Assembly: GCA_028687435.1 (NCBI GenBank)
Contig: JAQUAF010000013.1
Span: 1-64,000, forward strand
Origin: Verrucomicrobiia bacterium
GTDB lineage: Bacteria > Verrucomicrobiota > Verrucomicrobiia > JABWAM01
Reading direction: 5' to 3'
DNA: 64,000 nucleotides
In this document: in pieces, positions 26,317 through 34,722 of the stretch
How the letters are laid out: each line of letters opens with the position of its first letter
Numbering within the stretch: the stretch's first letter is position 1
Program-made: the position numbers and the translations under genes
Notes under the pieces: model-generated
What the model was told of the DNA's origin: nothing
The model's database searches: none
Seen by the model: only the letters and a program-made list of their open reading frames with translations

Positions 26317-27645
26317 TTATGTGGTGCTGACCAGGTGGTATTCGGAACGAGGGGAACGCCGGACCTGAAGGATGGCCCGCGCCCGCGCGAGGCTTGCGGA
26401 TGTGATGGAGGATTCCTTGGCGCGCATCAGAACTGTTTGCGCCCAGCGGCGGGGGGATTCCTCGGGTGGCGCAATGGTTGGTTTGAAGGGATCATCCAGG
26501 GAAATTTCAAATTCGGCGGCGTATCGCAACGCTTCCATGAATGTGAAGGGAGTGCAGCTGGCATCCTCGGTTTTGATTTCCTGGTAAGCTTCCGCAAAGG
26601 TCATGGGCATGGTTTTGCCTTCGAACCGTTTTTTGAGAAGCGTGAGGACTTTTTCGAGTTCCGGTGTGCGCAGAGCGGCTGGCGTCTGTCCCGTGGGCCA
26701 TGCGGAAAAATCCTTGGAAATCCAATCCATCAGGCGGATGTAAAATGGCAGGGAATGGGCTGCTGTGAAGGATGCCTTGTCGAGATTGGACTTGATGAAT
26801 TGCGGGGTCAACGGCAGCACCAGACGGTTGAGCTCCTCTCCGAGTTGCTTCAGCGCCTGGGCAAATTCGGGACCTCCCGCGCGAGTGATTCGGACCAGCA
26901 GCATGTCAACAATCTGACGCACCCGTTCGCGGGTCATGTTGAATTTGCGTCCAACTTCGGCCAGGGCCATGGGCTGTCCCATGCCGCCGGTCCGATCAAT
27001 GAAAATCTGCCGGTATTGGGGTTGGAGTTGGGCGACTGTGGCATCGATTTTTCCAACCAGGGAGACAATGGGGTTTTCGGTCAAAGGTTTCTCCGGGCTC
27101 CCAAATTCTCCGCGTTCGATCCGGCTGATGATGTCCTGCAATTCATTCAAGGTTCGTTGGCCGCAATTTGGAACCACCAGCAAATCCGCGCAAACCACAC
27201 CGTGCAAGTCTCCGAGGGTTTTGTGGTTGAGCTTTTGCAGAACATGATCCAGCCGGATGGAAAGGGGAAGATGGGAGACCGGCCAATTTCTGGCGTATTC
27301 CGGAATGGACAGCGTTCGATTGTTGCCGGAAGCGTAAACGGTGCGATTGATCTGCCCGTCCTTTTGTGATTCGGATTGCGCGTATTTTTCAATGAGTCGC
27401 ACAATTTCGTTGAATGTCTTCGCGCCGCAATTCTTTAGCTCCAACAGTTTGCTGCAGGCAATCCCATCCAAATCCCCCAGTTTTTGAGTCCCCATGCGCG
27501 CCAAGGCGCTCATGGCGCGCTTGGAAAGAGGCAGATCGCGGGTTTTTTCCTGAAAAAAAGCAGGATTGATGCGAAAAACGTTTTCAATGGGAACAGGAGT
27601 TGTTGCCTCAGGTGAGGGGGGATTGATGGCCGGCTTCTGTTGCAT
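26317..27645 (-). CDS. Regulator with two alpha-CTD-like domains and a sigma-4-like HTH
   Basis: The protein has 442 residues. Residues about 38-86 and 126-176 are two copies of a helix-hairpin-helix fold like the RNA polymerase alpha C-terminal domain; compare [19 protein letters not shown] with [19 protein letters not shown]. Residues about 205-250 resemble sigma-70 region 4: an acidic/aromatic helix ([12 protein letters not shown]) then the [23 protein letters not shown]. The 190-residue C-terminal part is helical and unrecognised. There is no sigma region 2, so it should not act as a sigma factor by itself. It probably binds UP-like DNA or contacts RNA polymerase. Monocistronic, with a 193-base upstream spacer. 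Confidence 0.82.
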   Translation of the reverse strand: MQQKPAINPPSPEATTPVPIENVFRINPAFFQEKTRDLPLSKRAMSALARMGTQKLGDLDGIACSKLLELKNCGAKTFNEIVRLIEKYAQSESQKDGQINRTVYASGNNRTLSIPEYARNWPVSHLPLSIRLDHVLQKLNHKTLGDLHGVVCADLLVVPNCGQRTLNELQDIISRIERGEFGSPEKPLTENPIVSLVGKIDATVAQLQPQYRQIFIDRTGGMGQPMALAEVGRKFNMTRERVRQIVDMLLVRITRAGGPEFAQALKQLGEELNRLVLPLTPQFIKSNLDKASFTAAHSLPFYIRLMDWISKDFSAWPTGQTPAALRTPELEKVLTLLKKRFEGKTMPMTFAEAYQEIKTEDASCTPFTFMEALRYAAEFEISLDDPFKPTIAPPEESPRRWAQTVLMRAKESSITSASLARARAILQVRRSPRSEYHLVSTT

Positions 27646-27838
27646 GGAATTGATAGATTAATTTTTTGGTCATACACGAGGTCGAATGAAAAATGTCAAA
27701 CGACTTCGCTAAAAAAGGATTGGACATGTTCTAGCGCAATGAGTTGCAAAAGTCAATAGCAGAGATGAAGAATATGCTGGACGTAAAAAATATCCCTTTT
27801 CAGCATACTTCGGGGGCCATTTGTCCCATGCCTGGGAT
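27646..27838. other. Spacer upstream of alpha-CTD/sigma4 gene
   Basis: This 193-base spacer contains an imperfect inverted repeat (AATATGCTG at 27772-27780 and CAGCATACT at 27801-27809). It lies between the end of the cysteine desulfurase gene and the start of the alpha-CTD/sigma4 gene, on the same strand. It may end one transcript and start the next. Confidence 0.35.
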
Positions 27839-29014
27839 TTAGGCGTTTTCCGGACCGAGCGGCGAAATGGCTCTTAACTTTTGAATGATGGCAGGGAGGA
27901 CGGCTATCGTTTTGTCAATGTCTGAATCAGTGTTATAGGTGGACAAACTGAAACGCACGGAACCGCGTGCACGAGCCGGGGGAATGCCCATGGCCAAAAG
28001 GACATGAGATGGGTCCAGCGATCCGGTGGTGCAGGCTGAACCTGAGGAGGCACAGATTGAATAATGGTCGAGCATGGTCAAGACGGCCTCTGATTCGATG
28101 AAATCAAATCCCAAGCTGGTGGTGTTGGGAAGGCGCATTTTGCGGGAACCATTGACCCATGTGTGGGAAATGGTGGACAGGACATGATTTTCCAATCGAT
28201 CACGCAGAGCTCTGATCCGCGTGTTTTCTTCCTCAATGCGGTTGGATGCCAGTTCGCAAGCTTTGCCCAGGCCCACAATATGCGATACATTTTCAGTTCC
28301 ACCGCGTTTGCTTCGTTCCTGTCCACCGCCAATGACCATGGGAGAGAAGGCAACTCCTTTGCGAATGTAAATTGCGCCGATCCCTTTGGGTGCGTGAAGC
28401 TTATGACCGGCAATGGATAGCATATCGATCTTGTTTTGCTTCATGTCAATGGGGATTTTCCCAACGGCTTGAACGGCGTCGGTGTGAAAGAGGACGCCTT
28501 TGGATTTGCAGATTGCGGCAATTTCCTCGACAGGGAAAAGAACACCGGTTTCATTGTTGGCCCACATGATGGAACAGATGGCGGTTTTTTCATCCACAGC
28601 CTTATCCACAGTTTCAGGGGCCAGAGTGCCGTCCGATTGGACGGGGAGCCGGACGACTTCAAAACCCTTTTTTTTCAAGAAATCGCCCATTTTGACAATT
28701 GCGGAGTGTTCGACTTGGGTGGTGACAATTTTTTGGCGTCCGGTGGTTTCCAAGGCGGAGAGAATGGCCGCATTGTCGCTTTCGGTGGCGCAGGAGGTGA
28801 AAAGGATTTCCCTTGGGGCGGCGCCGATGATTTGGGCCACCTGTTCGCGGGCTGTTTCGATGGCGGCGCGAACCTGGCTTCCGAAACGGTAGGCGCTGGA
28901 AGGATTTCCCCAGAAATCCTTCAAAAAAGGCAGCATGGCCTCCATCACTTCGGGAGCAATGGCTGTGGTGGCGTTATTATCCAGGTAGATGATGTCTTTG
29001 GGGAGAAGGTTCAT
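27839..29014 (-). CDS. Cysteine desulfurase (NifS/IscS family)
   Basis: The protein has 391 residues. It is a PLP-dependent class V aminotransferase fold enzyme that moves sulfur from cysteine as an enzyme persulfide. Visible are YLDNNATTAI at the N-terminus, HTDAVQAVGK, the PLP lysine in SIAGHKLHAPKG and the persulfide cysteine in ASSGSACTTGSLDPSHVL. The long SxxS-A-C-x-x-G-S-L loop is the group I (NifS/IscS) form. No IscU, NifU or Suf scaffold lies nearby. The ATG overlaps the TGA of the upstream unknown gene by four bases (ATGA), so the pair is translationally coupled. Confidence 0.93.
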   Translation of the reverse strand: MNLLPKDIIYLDNNATTAIAPEVMEAMLPFLKDFWGNPSSAYRFGSQVRAAIETAREQVAQIIGAAPREILFTSCATESDNAAILSALETTGRQKIVTTQVEHSAIVKMGDFLKKKGFEVVRLPVQSDGTLAPETVDKAVDEKTAICSIMWANNETGVLFPVEEIAAICKSKGVLFHTDAVQAVGKIPIDMKQNKIDMLSIAGHKLHAPKGIGAIYIRKGVAFSPMVIGGGQERSKRGGTENVSHIVGLGKACELASNRIEEENTRIRALRDRLENHVLSTISHTWVNGSRKMRLPNTTSLGFDFIESEAVLTMLDHYSICASSGSACTTGSLDPSHVLLAMGIPPARARGSVRFSLSTYNTDSDIDKTIAVLPAIIQKLRAISPLGPENA

Positions 29015-29697
29015 GACTCTTTCATGATCTCATAAAAACGGTCTTCATAATTTTCAAACACGCCGTAATGGCAGAGTTTGGCGCCCAAGGCCTTGATTTT
29101 TTCCGGATCTTTTCCTGTCTGGGCGAAATCGCGCTCGATTTCTTCGCGCACGAAGCGGGGGATTCCTTCGATGTTTTCCAGCAGTTTGCGCCGGCGCAGG
29201 TCCTTCACATGTTGCGGCACGGTTTGGTGAATGGTGTCGGACATGAACTTGAGCAGGCAGATTTCCCATGCATCGTCCACCCCTTTGATCACCGTGGTCA
29301 GAGGCTCGTTTTTTTCCTCGACATGCCGTTTGACCCGTTCGGTTGCGGTGGCGAGGGTTTCGTGGATGGTGGACTCTTGGAGATTTTCCTTGCGGAAGCC
29401 AAACCCGTATTTGAGGAAGGTTAGATCTGGAATGGCAGCCTGGAGCCACTCGATATATTGTTGGGCCTCATTGCCGAAGCCTTCCAGCATGAGCCGTTCG
29501 AAGTAGGCGGGGGTGAGCACCTGGGGGCGTTCCGCATGGATCCGCCCCTCGCGAATCCGGACTTCATTGACTGCGTCCATTTTTTCCGCGAGGAGATGGT
29601 AGGTGATCACGGTGGCGCCAAAAGTGTCGAGCCGCTGGCGCGGCGGCACCACCACCTCCGTGTTGGCCACGGCGTACCACATGTCATCGGCATTCAT
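29011..29697 (-). CDS. Unknown protein coupled to cysteine desulfurase
   Basis: This is a 228-residue, largely helical soluble protein without membrane segments or cysteine clusters; its single cysteine-containing motifs are in EICLLKF and KLCHYGVF. It has many charged residues and no fold I can name. Its stop overlaps the start of the cysteine desulfurase gene (ATGA), so equal expression and physical interaction are plausible. Candidate roles are a sulfur acceptor, partner or regulator of the desulfurase; this is inference from position only. Confidence 0.7.
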   Translation of the reverse strand: MNADDMWYAVANTEVVVPPRQRLDTFGATVITYHLLAEKMDAVNEVRIREGRIHAERPQVLTPAYFERLMLEGFGNEAQQYIEWLQAAIPDLTFLKYGFGFRKENLQESTIHETLATATERVKRHVEEKNEPLTTVIKGVDDAWEICLLKFMSDTIHQTVPQHVKDLRRRKLLENIEGIPRFVREEIERDFAQTGKDPEKIKALGAKLCHYGVFENYEDRFYEIMKES

Positions 29698-29774
29698 TGG
29701 CTGGGCAACATACTTGATCTTTGGCGCGATGACAAGGGAAGCCGCATGTTCCTGACCGGATTGCGGCGGATGAA

Positions 29775-30173
29775 TCAGTGCCCGCGGGGAATTTTGGGAA
29801 GTTGAACGACGATTTTCTGGGTGCTGCTGCTGGTTTTCTGATTGGAATCCTCCGGGGTGGTCATTTCCGCCAGAAAATCCTCCAGCAAACTCATGGCCTG
29901 GCCTGAAGTCAGCCGGTCGCCTACATTGATCAATTCCAGACGTTCGGTGTATTCGCGGAAATCGACCCTGACCTTGCCTTTGGTCAGCAACTGGACAATG
30001 ATGCCTGTGATGTGGGCGCTGGAATAGCCCAGACGCAAAAGGTAGTCGGCAACCTTCTCGCTCAGAGCCACTTCGGCCGTGGTCGCGATGCTGCTCAACA
30101 ACCCATCTTCGATCGCCCGATTGATGATCTTAATGGGGATGTTTCTTGGATGCTTTGGGTAAGCTTCTCTCAT
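29775..30173 (-). CDS. Small protein of unknown function downstream of a receiver gene
   Basis: The protein has 132 residues from the ATG at 30173, overlapping the 3' end of the receiver gene by 44 bp. A helical segment (IINRAIEDGLLSSIATTAEV, then ALSEKVADYLLRLGYSSAHI) is followed by a short beta segment and a Ser/Thr-rich tail. The overlap and shared strand suggest translational coupling to the receiver, so it may be its output partner. A later start would remove the overlap, but no good ribosome-binding site marks either. Not a recognised family. Confidence 0.55.
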   Translation of the reverse strand: MREAYPKHPRNIPIKIINRAIEDGLLSSIATTAEVALSEKVADYLLRLGYSSAHITGIIVQLLTKGKVRVDFREYTERLELINVGDRLTSGQAMSLLEDFLAEMTTPEDSNQKTSSSTQKIVVQLPKIPRGH

Positions 30174-30567
30174 CGAAATACCAATGTTTGCTGATCAACC
30201 GGTCGGCCAGCCCAAGCAAATCCCTCAGATCGTTTTCCTTGCTGAAATAAGTGGCGGCGCCCCGGTCGATGGCTGTCTTCATCATATTGCTGTCGTATCC
30301 CATGCCGGTCAACACCACCACGGGCACTTCCGGATATTTTTTCTTGAAGTCGGGAAGGATATCGAGCCCGTTTTCGTTTTGCAGCCGGATATCCAGGAAA
30401 ATCAGGTCGATGGAGGTTTTTTCCATGATTTTAAAGGCTTCGGTCAGGTCCGTGGCGGTGAAGGGTTCCATCTTTTCTTCCTTCAGCAATTCAAAAACAA
30501 GGCGGGAGAAGAGTTCGTTGTCCTCTACGATCAGCACGCGTTTCCCCTCCAATGTATGTTTGTTCAT
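30130..30567 (-). CDS. Receiver-only response regulator (paralogue 1)
   Basis: The protein has 145 residues from the ATG at 30565-30567. Its receiver has E15-D16, phosphoacceptor D59 (IFLDIRLQNENG), T87 (VVLTG) and K110. K110 is followed by Glu (FSKEND), not by the usual cis-proline. Sequence and spacing match the divergent gene at 30762 closely (FKKKYPEVPVVVLTGMGYD versus FKKKYPSVPVVILTGAGYD). A C-terminal extension of about 20 residues is basic. No DNA-binding domain is present. Confidence 0.88.
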   Translation of the reverse strand: MNKHTLEGKRVLIVEDNELFSRLVFELLKEEKMEPFTATDLTEAFKIMEKTSIDLIFLDIRLQNENGLDILPDFKKKYPEVPVVVLTGMGYDSNMMKTAIDRGAATYFSKENDLRDLLGLADRLISKHWYFDERSLPKASKKHPH

Positions 30568-30761
30568 GACTCTGATAATGTGGTTGAAAAGAGGTTTGGG
30601 GTCAATAGTCAAGTGAAGTTTTTGACGTCCGGTCTTGTTTTGCCTTCCAATATTTTCCCGGTTTTTCCGGAAAAAACATGATGATGGCGAAAAGGCCTTG
30701 CGTTCAGTGTTCGCCTTTGTTTTGCTGTGGTTCGTTCGGCAGACAGTTGCCCGAGGCGCCT
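30568..30761. promoter_or_regulatory. Divergent spacer between paralogous receiver genes
   Basis: The two receiver genes are transcribed away from this 194-base segment. It contains no gene. A purine/pyrimidine-rich stretch (TTTTCCCGGTTTTTCCGG) at about 30653-30670 is partly palindromic and could be an operator; no confident promoter elements are seen. Confidence 0.35.
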
Positions 30762-31142
30762 ATGCTTTTTTTTAAAAAAGAAAAAAAACGTGTGTTGGTG
30801 GTTGACGATGAGCAGTCCATCGTTGACATCACCTGTGAGTTTCTGCAGGACGACGGTTACGAAACCTGTTCCGCCAGAAACACCCGTGGCGCCATGGCCG
30901 AAATGGAGAAGAACCCCGTGCATGCCATGTTGCTGGATATCAATCTGGCCGGAGAGGATGGACTGGCCTTTCTGGCGGAATTCAAGAAGAAATATCCGTC
31001 CGTGCCGGTGGTTATTCTGACAGGCGCCGGTTACGATGATGAAATGATGCAGTCAGCCCTCAAAAATGGCGCGTCCGGATATGTGAGCAAGGACACGGAT
31101 TTGGGCAACCTCGTGGTGGCCGTGAAGAGGGTTCTTCGATGA
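30762..31142 (+). CDS. Receiver-only response regulator (paralogue 2)
   Basis: The protein has 126 residues from the ATG at 30762, preceded by CCCGAGGCGCCT. The receiver pocket is D15-D16, the phosphoacceptor D59 (LLDINLAGEDG), T87 and K110. Again K is followed by Asp (SKDTDL), not Pro. It is a close paralogue of the divergent receiver on the other side of a 194-base spacer. It lies 19 bases upstream of purS on the same strand, probably by chance of gene order. No kinase is adjacent. Confidence 0.88.
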   Translation: MLFFKKEKKRVLVVDDEQSIVDITCEFLQDDGYETCSARNTRGAMAEMEKNPVHAMLLDINLAGEDGLAFLAEFKKKYPSVPVVILTGAGYDDEMMQSALKNGASGYVSKDTDLGNLVVAVKRVLR

Positions 31143-31161
31143 TTATTCCAAGGATTTTTCC

Positions 31162-31404
31162 ATGAAAGCTTTGATTGTTGTCACACCCAAAAAAACAGTT
31201 CTCGATCCCCAAGGCAAGGCGGTTGCCAATGCCATCCATCAGCTGGGCTTGCCGGAAGTCAAGGATGCCCGCGTGGGCAGGTACATTGAATTGACCCTGG
31301 AGGGATCTGCCACCGAAGCCTGCAAACAGAAGCTGGAGGGCATTTGCCGCGATCTGCTTTCCAATCCAGTCATTGAAGATTATACCTTGAAAATCGAAAA
31401 ATAA
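31162..31404 (+). CDS. purS: Phosphoribosylformylglycinamidine synthase, PurS subunit
   Basis: The protein has 80 residues, the usual PurS length. It has KALIVVTPKKTVLDPQGKAV, then LGLPEVKDARVGRYIEL and LSNPVIEDY, the family core. PurS is the small structural subunit that joins PurL (synthetase) and PurQ (glutaminase) in the fourth step of purine synthesis. PurQ and PurL are not adjacent. The next gene makes PRPP, the substrate of the first purine step, so the pairing is metabolically sensible. Confidence 0.93.
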   Translation: MKALIVVTPKKTVLDPQGKAVANAIHQLGLPEVKDARVGRYIELTLEGSATEACKQKLEGICRDLLSNPVIEDYTLKIEK

Positions 31405-31434
31405 CCTGTCTCACGCATCCAACCCCCTGCACCC

Positions 31435-32403
31435 ATGCGAAAAAATCTGTCTGATCTTTGTCTCATTACCGGAAATTCAAACCCAAACCTCGCCGGAAAA
31501 ATCGCCCAGCATGTGGGGGTGCCCCTGACCAATGCCGCGGTTACGACCTTCCCGGATGGCGAGACCTTCGTCAAAATCAACGAAAATGTCCGGGGCCGCG
31601 ACCTGTTTGTCATCCAGTCAACCTGCCCCCCGACCAATCATAACTTGATGGAACTGTTGATCATGATCGATGCCGCCCGGCGCGCGAGCGCCGACCGGAT
31701 CACCGCGGTGATTCCTTTTTATGGATATGCCCGGCAGGATCGCAAAGACCAGCCGCGGGTGCCGATCACCGCCAAATTGGTGGCAAACCTCCTCACGGCT
31801 GCGGGCGCCAATCGAATCCTGACCATGGACCTGCACGCGCAGCAGATTCAGGGTTTTTTCGACATTCCCGTGGATCATCTTTATGCCGCTCCGGTGCTTT
31901 ACCGTTACTTCATGGCCAAAAAACTTCACAAATTGGTGGTGGTTTCTCCGGACGTGGGCGGGGTCAAGATGGCTTATGCCTATTCCAACATGCTCGGCGC
32001 CGGACTGGGCATCGTGGCCAAACGCCGCAAGTCCGCCACCGAAGTGGATGCGTTCAATTTGATCGGCGAAGTGCGCGATTGTGACACCCTGATCGTTGAC
32101 GACCTGACCGAGACTGCGGGCACCCTGACCGCCGCCGCTGATTTCCTCAAAAAAGCCGGCGCACGCAGCATCTATGCCGGTGTTTCCCACACCGTGCTGG
32201 GCAAGGTCGGGATTGATCGGCTTCGCAATTCGTCATTCAAGGAAATTGTGACCACCGATAGTGTTCCCCATCAGGATTTCAGCGGCATCCCCGTGCATGT
32301 CCTGAGCATTGCCTCGTTGCTGGGCGATGCGATTCTTTGCATCCACGGCAACAGTTCCGTCACCTCGCTCTTCGAAATCAACGGCAAGAAGTTCGGACAC
32401 TGA
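31435..32403 (+). CDS. prs: Ribose-phosphate pyrophosphokinase
   Basis: The protein has 322 residues and makes PRPP from ribose 5-phosphate and ATP. Family features are TFPDGETFVKINENVRG, IPFYGYARQDRKDQPR (ATP and flexible loop), MDLHAQQIQGFFDIPVDHL (metal site), VVSPDVGGVKMA and the PRPP loop DDLTETAGTL. The loop more often reads DDMIDTAGT, so the Leu-Thr-Glu variant is a mild deviation. It follows purS by 30 bases and supplies PRPP to purine, pyrimidine, His and Trp synthesis. Confidence 0.95.
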   Translation: MRKNLSDLCLITGNSNPNLAGKIAQHVGVPLTNAAVTTFPDGETFVKINENVRGRDLFVIQSTCPPTNHNLMELLIMIDAARRASADRITAVIPFYGYARQDRKDQPRVPITAKLVANLLTAAGANRILTMDLHAQQIQGFFDIPVDHLYAAPVLYRYFMAKKLHKLVVVSPDVGGVKMAYAYSNMLGAGLGIVAKRRKSATEVDAFNLIGEVRDCDTLIVDDLTETAGTLTAAADFLKKAGARSIYAGVSHTVLGKVGIDRLRNSSFKEIVTTDSVPHQDFSGIPVHVLSIASLLGDAILCIHGNSSVTSLFEINGKKFGH

Positions 32404-32530
32404 TTCCCGGGAGGTTGTTTGGCCTGCCCGCCTCGACGAAGCCTCTGGCGCAGTTCGGGAAGACTGAAGGGATTGAGGCAGCCGTGGGAACGCCTTGCGC
32501 TTTCGGCGGTGGGAGGACGGTCTGACCGAA

Positions 32531-32743
32531 TCACGCCAGCACATCCACAAGATGATTGGATGACGTGACTGGGACGGCGGGTGTGGCGGCATTGCTTCCG
32601 CCGCCTACGGCAGGAAGGGAACCGATGAGTGTTGCAACCGTCTGTTGTTGCATGTCCAGCGCTTTTTTTAGCATGGTGGTGGTTACTGCGCCAGAAACGC
32701 CGGTCTGACCGGACTGGGCGGCGATGGCGTTGATCGAATCCAT
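32531..32743 (-). CDS. YjfB-like putative motility protein
   Basis: This is a 70-residue helical protein with the YjfB-family pattern: an N-terminal helix, VSGAVTTTMLKKALDMQQQT, a Leu/Ser/Pro turn and a C-terminal short LVDVLA. The family is found in flagellated bacteria and named putative motility protein; its mechanism is unknown. It is small but carries recognisable conserved residues (K-K-A-L-D-M-Q). It is convergent with prs. Its upstream side holds the left flank of the insertion sequence. Confidence 0.7.
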   Translation of the reverse strand: MDSINAIAAQSGQTGVSGAVTTTMLKKALDMQQQTVATLIGSLPAVGGGSNAATPAVPVTSSNHLVDVLA

Positions 32744-32995
32744 GCTCAGAATCTACACGACAAACGTTGATTCGTCAAAGAGGGGAATGCCGTTGCAGCG
32801 ATTTCGGAACGTTGCCGGTTTTCGCCATCTTTCGGGACGGCATCATTTTTTTAGGGGCATCCGCCGGATCAAACCCTGATCCAGCCTGAGCCCCCCATCT
32901 GTCGTGAAGACACCTCACCCGTGGCGGGTAACCGCAAAAACTCCATTTCACTGTCAAAGAACAATTTCCCGAGAAACACTCCCTGGAAAGAAAGT

Positions 32996-34252
32996 TCAGC
33001 CGCTCCAGATGGGCTCCAGTTGCTCCCATTGTTCCATGGACAAATCCATCTGCCGGGCGATCTCCCGGAGAGTGGTTCGCCCCACCCGCCAGAGTTTGCC
33101 GTTAAGCTTGACGTAAAACTCGAAGAGATTGAAAGCCAGCACCTTGATGAGCAGGCAGACCAAAATAGCCACGGGATGATGATGGGCGCAATGGGTCAGA
33201 TGGTAGTGCTGAGTCAACTCGTTGAAAGCATCGTTTTCCACTCCCCAGCGCCGATGGCCGATGCGCCAGACCACTGCTGCTCCATAGCCATCCAATTTCC
33301 GGGTTGCCATCCACCGCCAGTGGCTTTGCTCTTCCTGGCGTTGCAGCGTCCCGCCCACCCGATGATTTTGCTCCCATTTCTCATCGGCAATGACCACCCG
33401 AACCTTGCCCATCGCTTCCTCGGTAAAATCCAGATGGCGAATATCCCAAAGCTTGATCTGGCGCTTGGCCTCAACCAACTCCTGGCAGGCGGTGCGCCGC
33501 TGCAGCAGGCTGGCCATCGTGTTGATGTGGTATTTTTCCTGCTTCAGCACACTGACCACCCCCCAGCCCATTTTCTCGACGGCCAGCAGGAAGGGGCCCT
33601 TGGTGTACCAAGCATCCACCGTGACAACCTGAAAAAAACGGGGGCCATACATCCGGCGCATCCGTCCCAACAAACGCAGGGCGGCGCGGCATTCGTCCTC
33701 GCCGGGGCGGATGGGTTCCAGATCCAGGATCACACTGCAATCCGGGCCTTGGATATGGGCGTAAACTTGGCGGTGATAATACTGGATATGCTCGTGTTCC
33801 ACCCCCTTGGAATCTTTGACTTTTATCCGACGCTGCGAACAAGCCTCACAACAACGTTTGTCGCTGTGGAATTGCTCGTTGGCATCCAGCGCCACCACCA
33901 GCAAGCCATTGATCATGGCGCTTTCCAAACCCTTGTTCTTTTTGAGCTGTCGATTCACATCCACCAGGACCCAGCGCCAATCTTCCACCCGGTAACGTTC
34001 GCAAACATAGGCCAACAAATCGTCATGCACGATTTGGGCATAGCCCGTCAGGCGTTGAAATCCCCAGCGTTTGCTCTCCTGCTCCAGTTGCAGAAAGGCG
34101 CCGATCCGCAGCAACATTCCCAAAAACAACGTGGCGGAAACCACCTCGGTGGGAATTTTGGCCTGGGTCCGATCATCCCGGACACCCTTCAACCTCCAAT
34201 GCAGTCCATAAACCTTCTTGGCGTAGTGCCAAAAGCCTTTGATGGGGTTCAT
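32996..34252 (-). CDS. DDE-type transposase
   Basis: This 418-residue transposase shows the RNase H-like order of an IS4-type DDE enzyme. Candidate catalytic Asp lies in NGLLVVALDANEQFH, a second in FFQVVTVDAWYTKGPFL (DxWY) and the Glu in the WRIGHRRWGVENDAFNEL motif (Y/W-x2-R-x-x-x-E-x6). These match the YREK-like region of IS4 relatives (inference). A CCEACSQRR cluster follows the first Asp, unusual for the family. The frame is intact, so the copy could be active. The ATG overlaps the upstream stop by one base (TGATG). Confidence 0.8.
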   Translation of the reverse strand: MNPIKGFWHYAKKVYGLHWRLKGVRDDRTQAKIPTEVVSATLFLGMLLRIGAFLQLEQESKRWGFQRLTGYAQIVHDDLLAYVCERYRVEDWRWVLVDVNRQLKKNKGLESAMINGLLVVALDANEQFHSDKRCCEACSQRRIKVKDSKGVEHEHIQYYHRQVYAHIQGPDCSVILDLEPIRPGEDECRAALRLLGRMRRMYGPRFFQVVTVDAWYTKGPFLLAVEKMGWGVVSVLKQEKYHINTMASLLQRRTACQELVEAKRQIKLWDIRHLDFTEEAMGKVRVVIADEKWEQNHRVGGTLQRQEEQSHWRWMATRKLDGYGAAVVWRIGHRRWGVENDAFNELTQHYHLTHCAHHHPVAILVCLLIKVLAFNLFEFYVKLNGKLWRVGRTTLREIARQMDLSMEQWEQLEPIWSG

Positions 34253-34617
34253 CAGGTGGAGGAACCCAGCTTTTCCCCTCGATCCAACAACTCGGTGTTG
34301 ATCTGGGAAAGCAACTCCAATTGATCGTAATACTCATTGAAAGCTTTGACCGCCTCGCGGGCCTGCAGTTGGGCCTCCGGGGTTTTGAGCAGGAATTTGC
34401 GCATCCGTCCCACCCCCAGACACTGGGTCAGGTAATAGAAGGGGCCGTGCAAATGGCCCTGCAAACACCGGCAATTGGGTTTTCCGCACTTGGTGAACCT
34501 TTCCACCACCGATGCCCGGATCAGTTGCGGAGAAAACCGCAGCTTTTTGAGCAGGAAGAGCTTGCGTTTACGCAACGCAAGGGTGGAAAGCGTCTGGAGT
34601 TGGTGATCCTTCGCCAT
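34252..34617 (-). CDS. DUF6788-like accessory protein of the insertion sequence
   Basis: The protein has 121 residues from the ATG at 34615-34617; 20 hydrophobic residues upstream in frame have no support. A basic N-terminus precedes a C-x4-C-x-C cluster (KCGKPNCRCLQGHLHGPFYYL), then a helical tail in which EYYDQLELLSQINTELL is conserved in type. This CG(K/R)..C.C...HGP(Y/F) pattern is what I know as DUF6788, often seen beside transposases. It may bind DNA or zinc. It is coupled to the transposase through TGATG. Confidence 0.7.
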   Translation of the reverse strand: MAKDHQLQTLSTLALRKRKLFLLKKLRFSPQLIRASVVERFTKCGKPNCRCLQGHLHGPFYYLTQCLGVGRMRKFLLKTPEAQLQAREAVKAFNEYYDQLELLSQINTELLDRGEKLGSST

Positions 34618-34722
34618 AGATATCCAGAAGATATCGCAAAATCCAAAAAATGCAACAAAAAAGAATCTGCCCGCCAAAACGAATCTGCTCCAACCCCCCT
34701 TATCCCCTTGATAGACCGGATG

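Larger units (their letters stand above)
32996..34617 (-). mobile_element. Two-gene insertion sequence
   Basis: A DUF6788-like small gene and a large DDE-type transposase gene are joined by a TGATG overlap. The coding span is 32996-34617. The flanks to about 32760 and 34722 may hold the ends. I could not find convincing terminal inverted repeats or a target duplication, so the true borders are unknown. It separates the prs/YjfB region from the fumarase genes. Confidence 0.75.

Noticed and set aside
29011-29014. Phosphorothioation (dnd-type) system suggested by the desulfurase and unknown gene
   Set aside because: No DndB/C/D/E-like or Ssp-like gene is adjacent and the unknown protein shows no such motifs.
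32760-34722. Terminal inverted repeats of the insertion sequence
   Set aside because: Only short partial matches such as TGGCGGG and direct GAATCTGC-like words were seen; none convincing, so no ends are claimed.
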